In this document: positions 33,540 through 42,168 of the stretch, piece after piece
How positions within the stretch are numbered: the stretch's first letter is position 1
Layout of the letters: every line of letters begins with the position of its first letter
Source of the DNA: Flavobacterium denitrificans DSM 15936
GTDB lineage: Bacteria > Bacteroidota > Bacteroidia > Flavobacteriales > Flavobacteriaceae
DNA length: 64,000 nucleotides
Direction: 5' to 3'
Assembly: GCF_000425445.1 (NCBI RefSeq)
Contig: NZ_KE384378.1
Location: forward strand, 483,191-547,190
Notes under the pieces: model-generated
What the model was told of the DNA's origin: nothing
The model's database searches: none
Seen by the model: only the letters and a program-made list of their open reading frames with translations
Position numbers and translations under genes: made by a program

Positions 33540-34808
33540 ATGAATAAACTAAAATTGGCTATTTTATTGCTAGTTGGAATTAGCTTTGAAATGCAATCGC
33601 AGGAACTCGATGTGAATCTGCAAATCAGGCCACGTTTTGAATACCGAAACGGCTACAAGACCTTATTGCCTTACGGTCAAGAAGGTACATCACAAATTTC
33701 ACAACGTTCTCGTTTGAATTTCAACTATAAACAAGAAGACCTAATTGTAAAATTGACAATACAAAATACCAGGACTTGGGGAGATGTTGTTCCTGCAGCT
33801 GTTGCCGATAAAAATGGAGTTGCTGTTTTTGAAGCTTGGGCACAATATAATTTCACTGAAAAATGGAGCGCCAGAATGGGACGCCAAGTACTTTCTTATG
33901 ACAATCAGCGTATTTTAGGAGAGCAAGATTGGGGACAGCAAGCACAAAGCCATGATGCATTAACCGTATCGTTTCATAATGAAACCCAAAAGTTAGATTT
34001 GGGAGGCGCTTATAATTCAACTGCCGAAAATGTTATCCAAACTCCATATACAGTAGCGAGCTACAAAGCCTTGCAATATGCATGGTACCACAATCAATTC
34101 AACAGTGATTTAGGTTTAAGCCTTTTATTTTTAAACACAGGTTACGAATATGCCCCTAACCCAAATCCTGCAAACAAATTATTAGTAGATTACAAACAAA
34201 CTTTTGGAACTTATTTGACTTATAAAAAAGGGAAAATCGATACTAACTTTTGGCTGTACGGACAAACTGGAAAAAGCACCGATTTGCAAGTAAGCGCTTG
34301 GAATGCTGCTGCTAATTTTGGATACAACATTACTGATGCTTTCAAAGCTGGTTTAGGCTACGAATTCTTATCAGGTAAAGATTCAAATGACGGAAGTACG
34401 GTAATCAAATCGTTCAACCCAATTTTTGGAACCAACCACGGATTCAATGGTTACATGGATTACTTTTATGTTGGAAATCACTTGAACAATGTTGGTTTAC
34501 AAGATGCTTTCTTAAAATTAAACTACAATGTAAACAAATGGCAATTTGCTTTGATGCCACACATATTTTTATCAGCCGCAGATGTCGTGACACCTGCAAA
34601 TGAAAAATTAGATTCGTATTTAGGAACTGAGATTGATGCCACGTTTGGTTATAATTTCAAAAAGAACATTACTGTAACTGGAGGCTATTCGCAAATGTTT
34701 GGCTCTAGTACTTTGGAATTTATTAAAAATGGAGATGCCAACCATACTAACAATTGGGCTTGGTTAATGATTTCTGTAGATCCAAAAATTTTCAGCTGGA
34801 AAAAATAA
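33540..34808 (+). CDS. Alginate-export-family outer membrane porin
   Basis: A 422-residue beta-barrel protein with signal peptide MNKLKLAILLLVGISFEMQS ending near Gln21. The mature part alternates short amphipathic strands (QIRPRFEYRNGYKTLLPYGQ, LNFNYKQEDLIVKLTIQNTR, WSARMGRQVLSYDNQRILGE) and ends with an aromatic strand close to the C-terminus. GRQVLSYDNQRILG is a good match to the alginate_exp family. Despite the name, such porins have varied substrates; directly behind narK it probably passes nitrate or nitrite across the outer membrane. Followed by a terminator. Confidence 0.82.
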   Translation: MNKLKLAILLLVGISFEMQSQELDVNLQIRPRFEYRNGYKTLLPYGQEGTSQISQRSRLNFNYKQEDLIVKLTIQNTRTWGDVVPAAVADKNGVAVFEAWAQYNFTEKWSARMGRQVLSYDNQRILGEQDWGQQAQSHDALTVSFHNETQKLDLGGAYNSTAENVIQTPYTVASYKALQYAWYHNQFNSDLGLSLLFLNTGYEYAPNPNPANKLLVDYKQTFGTYLTYKKGKIDTNFWLYGQTGKSTDLQVSAWNAAANFGYNITDAFKAGLGYEFLSGKDSNDGSTVIKSFNPIFGTNHGFNGYMDYFYVGNHLNNVGLQDAFLKLNYNVNKWQFALMPHIFLSAADVVTPANEKLDSYLGTEIDATFGYNFKKNITVTGGYSQMFGSSTLEFIKNGDANHTNNWAWLMISVDPKIFSWKK

Positions 34809-34837
34809 TTTTTATTCAAAATTAACTTCGATATTTT

Positions 34838-34873
34838 ACCCTTTTCTAATTTCTGGAAAAGGGTATTTTTTTT
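34838..34873 (+). terminator. Terminator after the porin gene
   Basis: TACCCTTTTC (34838-34847) pairs with GGAAAGGGTA (34856-34865; one G-T pair), followed by eight T. Confidence 0.8.
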
Positions 34874-34907
34874 GATGCACAAAATCGTTTTATATATATT
34901 AATTATT

Positions 34908-34915
34908 TATATTTG
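34908..34915 (+). promoter_or_regulatory. Candidate -7 element TATATTTG
   Basis: It matches TAnnTTTG 31 nt before ATG 34946 and supports the shorter start of the small secreted protein, because the longer frame (34913) would begin inside the promoter. Confidence 0.6.
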
Positions 34916-34945
34916 AATCGATTAAGAACCCCAAATTCTATCCAA

Positions 34946-35311
34946 ATGAAACCATTTCTAAAATTATCTATGCTAACCTTTTTGGTTACCCAAACTGGTA
35001 TTGCCCAAAAATTCAACGATGCCTTGATTTCACAAGGCTCAGAAATTAATTTTGCAAAAACGCAAAAAAGAGGCATTAAGAAAAACAACATTGTTTATTA
35101 TGTTGAAAATGATTTACAAACCATTTCTGCCTACAAAAGGAAGAAATTGAAATGGCAAACGAATGTCATTTCGGTTTGTGGAAAGCCAAAAAATGGAAAT
35201 CCTGAAATAAGATATGTTGGTTACAATACAAACAAACTCCTTATTGTAATGGGAAAACATCATTTTGCAGAAATTGACATTAATTGTGGCACAACAAGAC
35301 TTGTTGGCTAA
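34946..35311 (+). CDS. Small secreted protein of unknown function
   Basis: A 121-residue protein starting MKPFLKLSMLTFLVTQTGIA, a Sec signal peptide with probable cleavage after IAQ. The mature part of about 100 residues is basic (TQKRGIKKNN, SAYKRKKLKWQTN) with beta-like segments and two Cys (VISVCGKPKN and INCGTTRLVG) that could form a disulfide in the periplasm. I recognise no family. Own promoter and terminator, so a single-gene unit. Confidence 0.7.
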   Translation: MKPFLKLSMLTFLVTQTGIAQKFNDALISQGSEINFAKTQKRGIKKNNIVYYVENDLQTISAYKRKKLKWQTNVISVCGKPKNGNPEIRYVGYNTNKLLIVMGKHHFAEIDINCGTTRLVG

Positions 35312-35346
35312 GAATAAAACATATGATTAAAATATATCTTTAATTT

Positions 35347-35379
35347 GCCTTTTTTCAAAATTGAGAAAAGGCTTTTTTT
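35347..35379 (+). terminator. Terminator after the small secreted protein
   Basis: GCCTTTTTTC (35347-35356) pairs with GAGAAAAGGC (35363-35372), followed by seven T. Confidence 0.8.
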
Positions 35380-35416
35380 GTTCTTGAAGAAACCGATTTT
35401 AAACATCTAAAATAAT

Positions 35417-35424
35417 TATATTTG
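35417..35424 (+). promoter_or_regulatory. Candidate -7 element TATATTTG
   Basis: It matches TAnnTTTG 45 nt before ATG 35469. Probably drives the exonuclease/phosphatase-like gene and the methyltransferase gene 5 nt behind it. Confidence 0.55.
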
Positions 35425-35468
35425 ATAAGCATTTCGGTTATTTTAATTTCTTAAGAACTATTTTAATA

Positions 35469-36182
35469 ATGAAACTCATCGCTTGGAATTGCAATATGGC
35501 ATTCAGAAAAAAAGCTCAATATATTCAAGCTTTCAATCCTGATATTGCCGTGATTTCTGAGTGCGAAAGTCCGGAAAAACTCAAATTCCCAATCGACACA
35601 AAATTACCTTCAGATATTCTTTGGTACGGAGCAAATCCGAATAAAGGAATTGGCGTTCTTTCTTACGGAGATTATCGATTTCAGCTTTTAGATTGTCATA
35701 ATCCTGATTTCAAAAATATTCTTCCGATTGCGGTAACAGGAGGAAAAATTGATTTTACTCTATTCGCTATTTGGGCAAATAATCCTGCGGATAAGGACGG
35801 AGCTTATGTAACTCAAATATGGAAAGCCATTAATTATTATGAAGATTTGATCCAAGAATCCAAAACCATTTTAATTGGAGATTTCAACAGCAACACGATT
35901 TGGGATAAACCCAGAAGAGAAGGAAATCACACAACAGTTGTAAATAAATTAGCCGAAAAAAATATTTTCAGCACCTACCACAAATACTTCAATCAAATTC
36001 AAGGCAAAGAAGAACATCCTACTTGGTATTTGTACCGCCATGAAAACAAACCCTATCATCTTGATTATTGTTTTGCTTCAAATGATTTTATCGAGGCTTT
36101 AGAAAATGTAGAAATTGGAAGTTATCAAGATTGGACGATGCATAGCGATCATAAACCTTTAACAATCAAATTCAATATATAA
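35469..36182 (+). CDS. Endonuclease/exonuclease/phosphatase family protein
   Basis: A 237-residue DNase I-like-fold protein: LIAWNCNMAFRKKAQYIQ with the first Asn, DIAVISECESPEKL with the metal Glu, ILIGDFNSNTIWDK with Asp and Asn, and MHSDHKPLTIKF with the terminal Asp-His pair. All catalytic positions of the fold are present. The substrate may be a nucleic acid or a phosphoester and cannot be chosen from sequence. No signal peptide. Co-transcribed with the methyltransferase gene 5 nt downstream. Confidence 0.87.
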   Translation: MKLIAWNCNMAFRKKAQYIQAFNPDIAVISECESPEKLKFPIDTKLPSDILWYGANPNKGIGVLSYGDYRFQLLDCHNPDFKNILPIAVTGGKIDFTLFAIWANNPADKDGAYVTQIWKAINYYEDLIQESKTILIGDFNSNTIWDKPRREGNHTTVVNKLAEKNIFSTYHKYFNQIQGKEEHPTWYLYRHENKPYHLDYCFASNDFIEALENVEIGSYQDWTMHSDHKPLTIKFNI

Positions 36183-36187
36183 CCCAA

Positions 36188-36811
36188 ATGAACAACACCT
36201 GGACTCAAAGATGGGACGACCGTTACAAAACTGAAGAGTTTGCATACGGCACTGCTCCCAACAATTACTTAAAAGAACAAATTGAAAAATTAGAAACTGG
36301 GACTATTCTTTTCCCTGCTGAAGGCGAAGGAAGAAATGCTGTTTTTGCCGCAAAATTAGGTTGGGAAGTTTCGGCTTTTGATATTAGCGAAGAAGGCAGA
36401 AACAAAGCATTTCTGCTAGCAAAAAACAATGATGTTTCGATTGATTATCAAGTTGGAGAATTAGAAACTTTAGATTTTCATAACGAACAATTTGATGCAA
36501 TTGCTTTAATTTATGCCCATTTTCCGGCAACGATAAAATCGGAAATTCATAGACAACTTGACCAACTTTTGAGAAAAAATGGGATTATAATTTTTGAAGC
36601 TTTCAGCAAAAAACATTTGGAATATGTAACGAAAAATGAAAAAGTCGGCGGCCCTAAAGACATTGAATCCTTATTTTCAATAGAAGAAATAAAAGCTGAT
36701 TTTCCAAATTATGAAATCATCGAATTGGAAGAAAAAGAAATCGAATTGAAAGAAGGTTTATTCCATAACGGAACTGGTTCTGTAATTCGATTTGTTGGAA
36801 GAAAAAAATAA
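36188..36811 (+). CDS. Class I SAM-dependent methyltransferase (TehB-like)
   Basis: A 207-residue methyltransferase starting with WTQRWDDRYKTEEFAYGTAP, the usual lead-in of TehB and thiopurine-type enzymes. Motif I is ILFPAEGEGRNAVFAAKLGW, a variant in which Pro-Ala-Glu-Gly-Glu-Gly replaces the common D-x-G-x-G. The acidic ribose-binding residue is in VSAFDISEEG. LDQLLRKNGIIIFEAF is the late motif. Related enzymes detoxify thiols or metalloids; the substrate is unknown. Confidence 0.83.
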   Translation: MNNTWTQRWDDRYKTEEFAYGTAPNNYLKEQIEKLETGTILFPAEGEGRNAVFAAKLGWEVSAFDISEEGRNKAFLLAKNNDVSIDYQVGELETLDFHNEQFDAIALIYAHFPATIKSEIHRQLDQLLRKNGIIIFEAFSKKHLEYVTKNEKVGGPKDIESLFSIEEIKADFPNYEIIELEEKEIELKEGLFHNGTGSVIRFVGRKK

Positions 36812-36891
36812 TGCATTCGACGTGGAGATGCACTGCAGTACGTCTCTACAAAAAACATCTTAAAAAAAATATTCACTTGAAAGATAATTCG

Positions 36892-36899
36892 TAAATTTG
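36892..36899 (+). promoter_or_regulatory. Candidate -7 element for the toxin-antitoxin pair
   Basis: TAAATTTG matches TAnnTTTG and lies 17 nt before the antitoxin ATG at 36917, so the mRNA would have a very short leader. Confidence 0.55.
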
Positions 36900-36916
36900 A
36901 AAAAATATTCAATATC

Positions 36917-37150
36917 ATGGATTTACAAACTAGAAAAATAGAATTTGTACAGGAATTTTTAAAGATTCAAAGCGAAGAATTGATTTCTCAGCTGGAAAAT
37001 TTATTAAAAAACAAAAGTAATCTCGATGATAATGATTTTTTTAATCCTATGTCTATTGAAGAGTTTAATAATAGAATAGACCAATCTGAAAATGATTTTA
37101 AAAACGGAAGATATAAAACGACTTCTCAGCTTTTAGAAAAATACAAGTAA
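36917..37150 (+). CDS. Antitoxin-like protein of a RelE/ParE pair
   Basis: A 77-residue protein. The N-terminal half is helical (VQEFLKIQSEELISQLENLL). The C-terminal half, FFNPMSIEEFNNRIDQSEND with FKNGRYKTTSQLLEKY, has the S-x-E-E-F-x-x-R-I-x-x-S/A-x-x-D motif common in antitoxins that wrap around RelE/ParE toxins. There is no clear DNA-binding domain. Its stop overlaps the toxin start (TAATG). Normal size for this class. Confidence 0.82.
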   Translation: MDLQTRKIEFVQEFLKIQSEELISQLENLLKNKSNLDDNDFFNPMSIEEFNNRIDQSENDFKNGRYKTTSQLLEKYK

Positions 37151-37467
37151 TGAAAATAAAAATTGTATGGTCTCAATTTGCAGAAAATGAAATTGATAAA
37201 ATCTACGACTATTATCTTCAAAAAGCAGGAATTAGGGTTGCTAAAAAGATCATCCAAGAAATAATTACTGAACCAAATAAGCTCATTTCTAATAATCTTT
37301 CAACGCAAATTGAAGATCTTTTACTTGATAGAGAAAACAAATATCATTACTTAGTTTGCAAAAATTACAAAATTATATACTGCATAGATAACGAAAGAAA
37401 GCTAATTCAAATTGCCGATGTTTTTGATACAAGACAAAACCCCATAAAACTTAAACGTACAAAATAA
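37150..37467 (+). CDS. RelE/ParE-family toxin
   Basis: A 105-residue toxin: IVWSQFAENEIDKIYDYYLQ is the standard N-terminal ParE/RelE segment, and KYHYLVCKNYKIIYCIDNER with IQIADVFDTRQNP is the standard C-terminal strand pair. D-x-x-x-x-R-Q-N-P is typical of ParE-like members. The target (gyrase or ribosome-bound mRNA) cannot be decided. It overlaps the antitoxin gene by one base and forms a type II module beside the nitrate cluster. Confidence 0.88.
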   Translation: MKIKIVWSQFAENEIDKIYDYYLQKAGIRVAKKIIQEIITEPNKLISNNLSTQIEDLLLDRENKYHYLVCKNYKIIYCIDNERKLIQIADVFDTRQNPIKLKRTK

Positions 37468-37539
37468 GCTTTTCCCTAAGTCATTAACATATTGCAATGC
37501 GTCTCTACAAATCAAAACCTTTGCAACTTTGTCCCTCTT

Positions 37540-38244
37540 TTAAAAATATTTATGCTCCATAATTTCAGAACGCAATTCTGAAATCCTTAAAATCCCAACA
37601 CGTTTCCCTTCAGTCTTAATCAAAGCTTCTTTTTTAAGACTTGAGATAATACGAATCGCCTGTTCTTCAGTGGTTCCAGCAAAATCAGCAATTTCTTTTC
37701 TGGAAAGATCAATATCAATTAAACCGTTGATTTGTCCAAATTTGCGATGAATGTAAAGCAGTAAATCAATTACACGCTCACGAACATTCATGTGTGCAAT
37801 CTTTCGGATATTGTTTTCGCTTTTGTTCAATTCTTCGGCATAAAACAACATCAAAGCATATGTAAATTGTGGAACATGCTGTAAAATTTCTTGCATAGTC
37901 TCATTGCTGAAATTACACAAAACAGTATCTTCTAGCGCATAAGCCCCAATTAAATAACGTTTGCTCGTTCCGAAACCACGGAAACCGATAATATCCCCAT
38001 TCGTAGTCAAACGAACAATTTGTTCCCGACCATTAATTCCGGTTTTTATGGTTTTTGCTTTTCCCTTGCAAATAAAATAAAGTCCTTGCAACGGTGCACC
38101 CTCAGTAATAAACTGATCTGATTTTTTACAGATTACATTCTGCTTTTTAGAAATATAATGAGCCATCTGCTCCAAATGCAGATGTTTCTTAATGAAACAA
38201 TTCTCATTTGGACAGGAATAACATAGTGTTTGTTCTTCTTTCAT
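37540..38244 (-). CDS. Crp/Fnr-family regulator with FNR-like cysteines
   Basis: A 234-residue regulator. The N-terminus has Cys8, Cys11 and Cys16 (LCYSCPNENCFIKKH) and a further Cys110 (EDTVLCNFSN). Spacing from the third N-terminal Cys to the core Cys (94 residues) nearly equals that of E. coli FNR (29 to 122), so a [4Fe-4S] oxygen-sensing cluster is plausible. Cyclic-nucleotide-binding-fold core about 30-140; the Crp HTH contains DLSRKEIADFAGTTEEQAIR. Divergent from the fused nitrate reductase gene. It is the natural candidate for the TATATGA-N6-TCATATA site at 60661. Confidence 0.87.
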   Translation of the reverse strand: MKEEQTLCYSCPNENCFIKKHLHLEQMAHYISKKQNVICKKSDQFITEGAPLQGLYFICKGKAKTIKTGINGREQIVRLTTNGDIIGFRGFGTSKRYLIGAYALEDTVLCNFSNETMQEILQHVPQFTYALMLFYAEELNKSENNIRKIAHMNVRERVIDLLLYIHRKFGQINGLIDIDLSRKEIADFAGTTEEQAIRIISSLKKEALIKTEGKRVGILRISELRSEIMEHKYF

Positions 38245-38337
38245 GAGTTCTGATTTTTAACAGATTAAATACTAATTTGTTGTTCCTCATTTATTTTCAT
38301 CAAAAATAAAAAAATAAATTCAAAAATTAAGTATTAA

Positions 38338-38359
38338 TACGTAAAAATACTTATTTTTG
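38338..38359 (+). promoter_or_regulatory. narB promoter with TAMGTA operator
   Basis: TACGTA-AAAA-TACTTA at 38338-38353 shares its final TA with the -7 box TATTTTTG (38352-38359). The ATG is at 38422. This is the same arrangement as nirB and moeA. No -33 TTTG. Confidence 0.75.
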
Positions 38360-38421
38360 CATAAGTACTTTTCTAAAGTAAGACCATTCAATAAAAGTAG
38401 TACCTCTAAATAGAACACGAA

Positions 38422-41400
38422 ATGCAAACTACGAAGATCAAAACTACCTGTTCCTACTGCGGCGTTGGCTGCGGGATAATCGTGACCAACGATGCCAAAA
38501 ATGGCGTAATGGTAGAAGGCGACAAAGATCATCCTGTAAACAAAGGAATGTTGTGTTCTAAAGGAATGAACCTGCATTATGTAGTAAACGATACCTCAGA
38601 CCGAATTTTATATCCAGAAATGCGCGGAAGCAAATCCTATCCGCTGGAGCGTGTAAGCTGGGATACAGCTCTTGATCGTGCTGCAGCTGTTTTTTCTTCT
38701 ATCATCAAAAAACACGGACCAGACAGCGTTGGATTTTATATTTCAGGACAATGTTTGACTGAGGAATATTACTTAGTCAACAAATTGGTAAAAGGTTTTT
38801 TGAAAACCAATAACATCGATACCAATTCCAGACTTTGTATGAGTTCTGCGGTTGTGGGTTACAAAAAGACTTTCGGAGAAGACTCTGTTCCAATTGCTTA
38901 CGATGATATTGAATTAGCAGACACTTTTTTAATTACAGGAGCAAATCCGGCGTGGTGCCACCCTATTCTTTTCAGAAGATTAGAAAAACACAAAGAGAAA
39001 AATCCGAAAACTAAAATAATCTGTATCGATCCAAGACGAACAGACACTGCCGTTTTCTCTGATTTGCATTTGCAGATTATTCCGGGCTCAGATATTATTT
39101 TATATCATGCCATTGCGAGACGTATTATCGAAAAGGGTTATGTAGACCATGATTTCGTTAAAAATCACGCAGAAAACTTCAAACAATATAAAGATTTAGT
39201 TTTAGGAACTTCGCTTGAAAAAGCTTCTAAACTTTGCGGTATTTCGGTAAACGATATAAAACTTGCCGCTGATATAATTGGAAAAGCTAAAGGCTTTATT
39301 TCGCTGTGGGCAATGGGACTAAATCAAAGTGCCGTTGGCGTGGATAAAAATACAGCTTTACTGAATTTATCTTTATTGACTGGACAAGTCGGAAAACCGG
39401 GTTCTGGACCATTTTCATTAACAGGTCAGCCAAACGCAATGGGCGGGCGCGAAGTTGGCGGCATGGCTACACTTTTAGCCGCACATAAGGACATTGCCAA
39501 TCCAACACATCGCAAAGAAGTTGCAGACTTTTGGGGAGTCGACGAAATTTCAGACAAACCGGGTTTAACAGCGACAGAAATGTTTGAAGCTTTAGAATCT
39601 GGAAAAATGAAAGCCGTTTGGATAATCTGCACCAATCCGTTAGTGAGTTTGCCGGATTCCCGAAGAGCCGAAAAAGCACTTCAAAATGCAAAATTCGTTG
39701 TCGTTCAGGATATTTCACATAATGCTGATACAGCCAAATTTGCTGATTTATTATTACCGGCTGCAGGCTGGTTGGAAAAAGAAGGAACGATGACCAACTC
39801 GGAGCGTCGTATTTCTTATCTTCCAAAAGGAATCAATGCACCTGGAGAAGCACTTCCAGACATTGAAATCTTGATTCGGTTTGCTAAAAAAATGAATTTC
39901 AACGGGTTCAATTTCAATAACGCCGAAGAAGTTTACAAAGAGCATTGCGCGCTTACCAAAAACACCAACATTGATATTTCATTTTTAAATTATAATCGTT
40001 TAAAAAGCGAAGGTACTTTTCAATGGCCAGTTCCAGATTACAATCATCCGGGAACGCCTCGATTATTTACCGATAAAAAATTCTATACACCTTCTGGAAA
40101 AGCGATTTTTAATCTTCCTGTTTCTATAGAAAATACATCAGTACAGCCTAATGCCGAATTCCCTTTTATTTTAACAACGGGACGAATTCGCGATCAATGG
40201 CATACGATGACCAAAACGGGAAAAGTTTCAAGATTATTGACACATATTCCAAGTCCGGTTTTAGAAATAAATCCAATTGATGCTTATAAAAACGATATCA
40301 AAAATGGCGATATTGTTACGGTTACCAGCAAAAATGGAGAGGTTCGCGTAAAAGCAAAAGTCACCGATTCGATAAAAGAAAAAGTAGTTTTTCTGCCAAT
40401 GCATTGGGGAAAACAACTTGAAAATGATTTGAATAGAACAAATAATCTAACGAATACTGTTGTTGACCCAATCTCAAAAGAACCTGATTTTAAGTTCACA
40501 ACGGTTTCGATTAAAAAATATGTAAAACCATTTCAAAAAATTGCGATTGTCGGCGCTGGAGCGGCATCTTTCCGATTCATTCAAAACTATCGTGAATTCA
40601 ACACCACTGATGAAATTATCGTTTTTTCAAATGAAGTAAATCCGTTTTACAACCGCGTTTTGCTTCCTGAATATATGACGGGAGAATTTAGCTGGGAGCA
40701 ACTTTTAAAAGTCAAAGATGGTGAAGCTTTTAGTAAATTGAAAATTACGATGAAAGCAGGTGTTGCAATTGATAAAATTGACACAAAACTAAAAACCATT
40801 AAAGATAGTCAAGGCCAAACACACTCCTTTGATTCGCTGATTATGGCAACAGGAAGCCGTCCTTTTGTTCCTGAAAATGCACAACTTCATCTTCCTGGCC
40901 GATTTACAGTCAGAAAAAAAGAAGATGCTGACCGTTTGAAAAAACATCTGGACAGCACCAATCTTCCGCCTGAAGAACAACATGTTGTTATTATTGGTGG
41001 TGGTTTATTAGGATTGGAATTAGCTGCAGCCTTAAAACATAAAAAAGTAAAAACTACTATTGTTCAGCGCGCTTCACGATTGATGGAACGTCAATTGGAC
41101 TTGATTTCAAGCAAATTATTGGCAGAAGAAGTGCAACTTCGTGACATTCAAATTTATTTTGATAATGAGGTGAGTACAGTTTTCGAAACCGATAATCCAA
41201 ACGAAATCGAAATTGCCTTAAAAAGTGGTAAAATTATAACAGCAAATGCCATCGTTTATACAATTGGAACTATTCCTAATATCGAAATTGCGCGCGAAAG
41301 CGGTCTTGCATGTGGGCGTGGCGTCAAAGTAAATCAGTATTTGCAAACTTCAAATCCAGATATTTTCGCAATTGGAGAAATAGCCGAATTCAACAACAAA

Positions 41401-41940
41401 CTTTTCGGAATCACATCTGCTGCCGAAGAACAAGCGGATATTTTGGCGAACTTTTTAGCAGGAGACATTAGCAGTTACTATAAAGGCTCAATTTTGATGA
41501 ATATCTTAAAATTAGAAGATATTAACCTTTGTAGCATTGGCGATATTGAAATTCCGGAAAACGATGATTCGTACGAAGAAATTGTCTTTTCTGATTTGAA
41601 AAAGCGTTATTACAAAAAATGCATCGTAAAAGATGATCTTTTAGTCGGTGCGATTTTAATGGGCGATAAAAACGAATTTGCCGAATTCAAAACCATGATA
41701 GAAAGCAAAATCGAATTATCAGACAAACGAAATTTATTGCTTCGAGGAAGTTCAACCGCAAAACCTGTTTTAGGAAAATTGGTTTGTTCATGCAGTCAGG
41801 TCGGAGCAGGAAATATCGAAGAAACGATTAAAAGTGGCGTAAACGATTTCACCGATTTATGCAAAAACACAGGCGCAGGTTTAGGCTGCGGAAGTTGTAA
41901 AACAGAAGTAAAAGAGATATTGGCGAAATGTAAAGTTTAG
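38422..41940 (+). CDS. Assimilatory nitrate reductase fused to NADH-dependent reductase domains
   Basis: An 1172-residue cytoplasmic enzyme combining two or three usual proteins. [4Fe-4S] domain with Cys10, 13, 17, 45 (TTCSYCGVGCG, GMLCSKG). Molybdopterin catalytic domain to about 700, with Mo-ligand Cys139 in NSRLCMSSAVVG and LTGQPNAMGGREVGG. From about 707 an FAD/NAD(P) domain (IAIVGAGAASFRFIQNY, VIIGGGLLGLELAAAL). C-terminal BFD-type [2Fe-2S] domain (LVCSCSQVGAGNIEE, GAGLGCGSCKTEVKEI). It thus equals a NasA-type catalytic subunit plus a NasC-type diaphorase and can pass electrons from NADH to nitrate alone. Divergent from the Fnr-like gene; followed by a rubredoxin-domain gene. Confidence 0.92.
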   Translation: MQTTKIKTTCSYCGVGCGIIVTNDAKNGVMVEGDKDHPVNKGMLCSKGMNLHYVVNDTSDRILYPEMRGSKSYPLERVSWDTALDRAAAVFSSIIKKHGPDSVGFYISGQCLTEEYYLVNKLVKGFLKTNNIDTNSRLCMSSAVVGYKKTFGEDSVPIAYDDIELADTFLITGANPAWCHPILFRRLEKHKEKNPKTKIICIDPRRTDTAVFSDLHLQIIPGSDIILYHAIARRIIEKGYVDHDFVKNHAENFKQYKDLVLGTSLEKASKLCGISVNDIKLAADIIGKAKGFISLWAMGLNQSAVGVDKNTALLNLSLLTGQVGKPGSGPFSLTGQPNAMGGREVGGMATLLAAHKDIANPTHRKEVADFWGVDEISDKPGLTATEMFEALESGKMKAVWIICTNPLVSLPDSRRAEKALQNAKFVVVQDISHNADTAKFADLLLPAAGWLEKEGTMTNSERRISYLPKGINAPGEALPDIEILIRFAKKMNFNGFNFNNAEEVYKEHCALTKNTNIDISFLNYNRLKSEGTFQWPVPDYNHPGTPRLFTDKKFYTPSGKAIFNLPVSIENTSVQPNAEFPFILTTGRIRDQWHTMTKTGKVSRLLTHIPSPVLEINPIDAYKNDIKNGDIVTVTSKNGEVRVKAKVTDSIKEKVVFLPMHWGKQLENDLNRTNNLTNTVVDPISKEPDFKFTTVSIKKYVKPFQKIAIVGAGAASFRFIQNYREFNTTDEIIVFSNEVNPFYNRVLLPEYMTGEFSWEQLLKVKDGEAFSKLKITMKAGVAIDKIDTKLKTIKDSQGQTHSFDSLIMATGSRPFVPENAQLHLPGRFTVRKKEDADRLKKHLDSTNLPPEEQHVVIIGGGLLGLELAAALKHKKVKTTIVQRASRLMERQLDLISSKLLAEEVQLRDIQIYFDNEVSTVFETDNPNEIEIALKSGKIITANAIVYTIGTIPNIEIARESGLACGRGVKVNQYLQTSNPDIFAIGEIAEFNNKLFGITSAAEEQADILANFLAGDISSYYKGSILMNILKLEDINLCSIGDIEIPENDDSYEEIVFSDLKKRYYKKCIVKDDLLVGAILMGDKNEFAEFKTMIESKIELSDKRNLLLRGSSTAKPVLGKLVCSCSQVGAGNIEETIKSGVNDFTDLCKNTGAGLGCGSCKTEVKEILAKCKV

Positions 41941-41982
41941 TTTCCAGTCGCAGTCGCAGTTTTCAGTGAAATATTAGACGCA

Positions 41983-42161
41983 AATTAAGACTGAAAACTA
42001 AGACTGAAAACCGAGACTGAAAACTGAGACTGAAACTGAGACCGAAAACTGAGACTGAAACTGAGACTGAGACTGAAAACTGAGACTGAAAACTGAGACT
42101 GAAAACTGAGACTGAAAACTGAGACTGAAAACTGAGACTGAGACTGAGACCGAAAACTAAA
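41983..42161. repeat. Minisatellite of GAGACTGAAAACT units
   Basis: About 14 units of 13 nt (GAGACTGAAAACT), 12 nt (GAGACTGAAACT) and 6 nt (GAGACT) fill the gap between the nitrate reductase stop and the rubredoxin gene, ending 8 nt before its ATG. All units share the GAGACTGA core. The unit lengths vary, so expansion and contraction are likely. Confidence 0.9.
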
Positions 42162-42168
42162 GAAAAAA

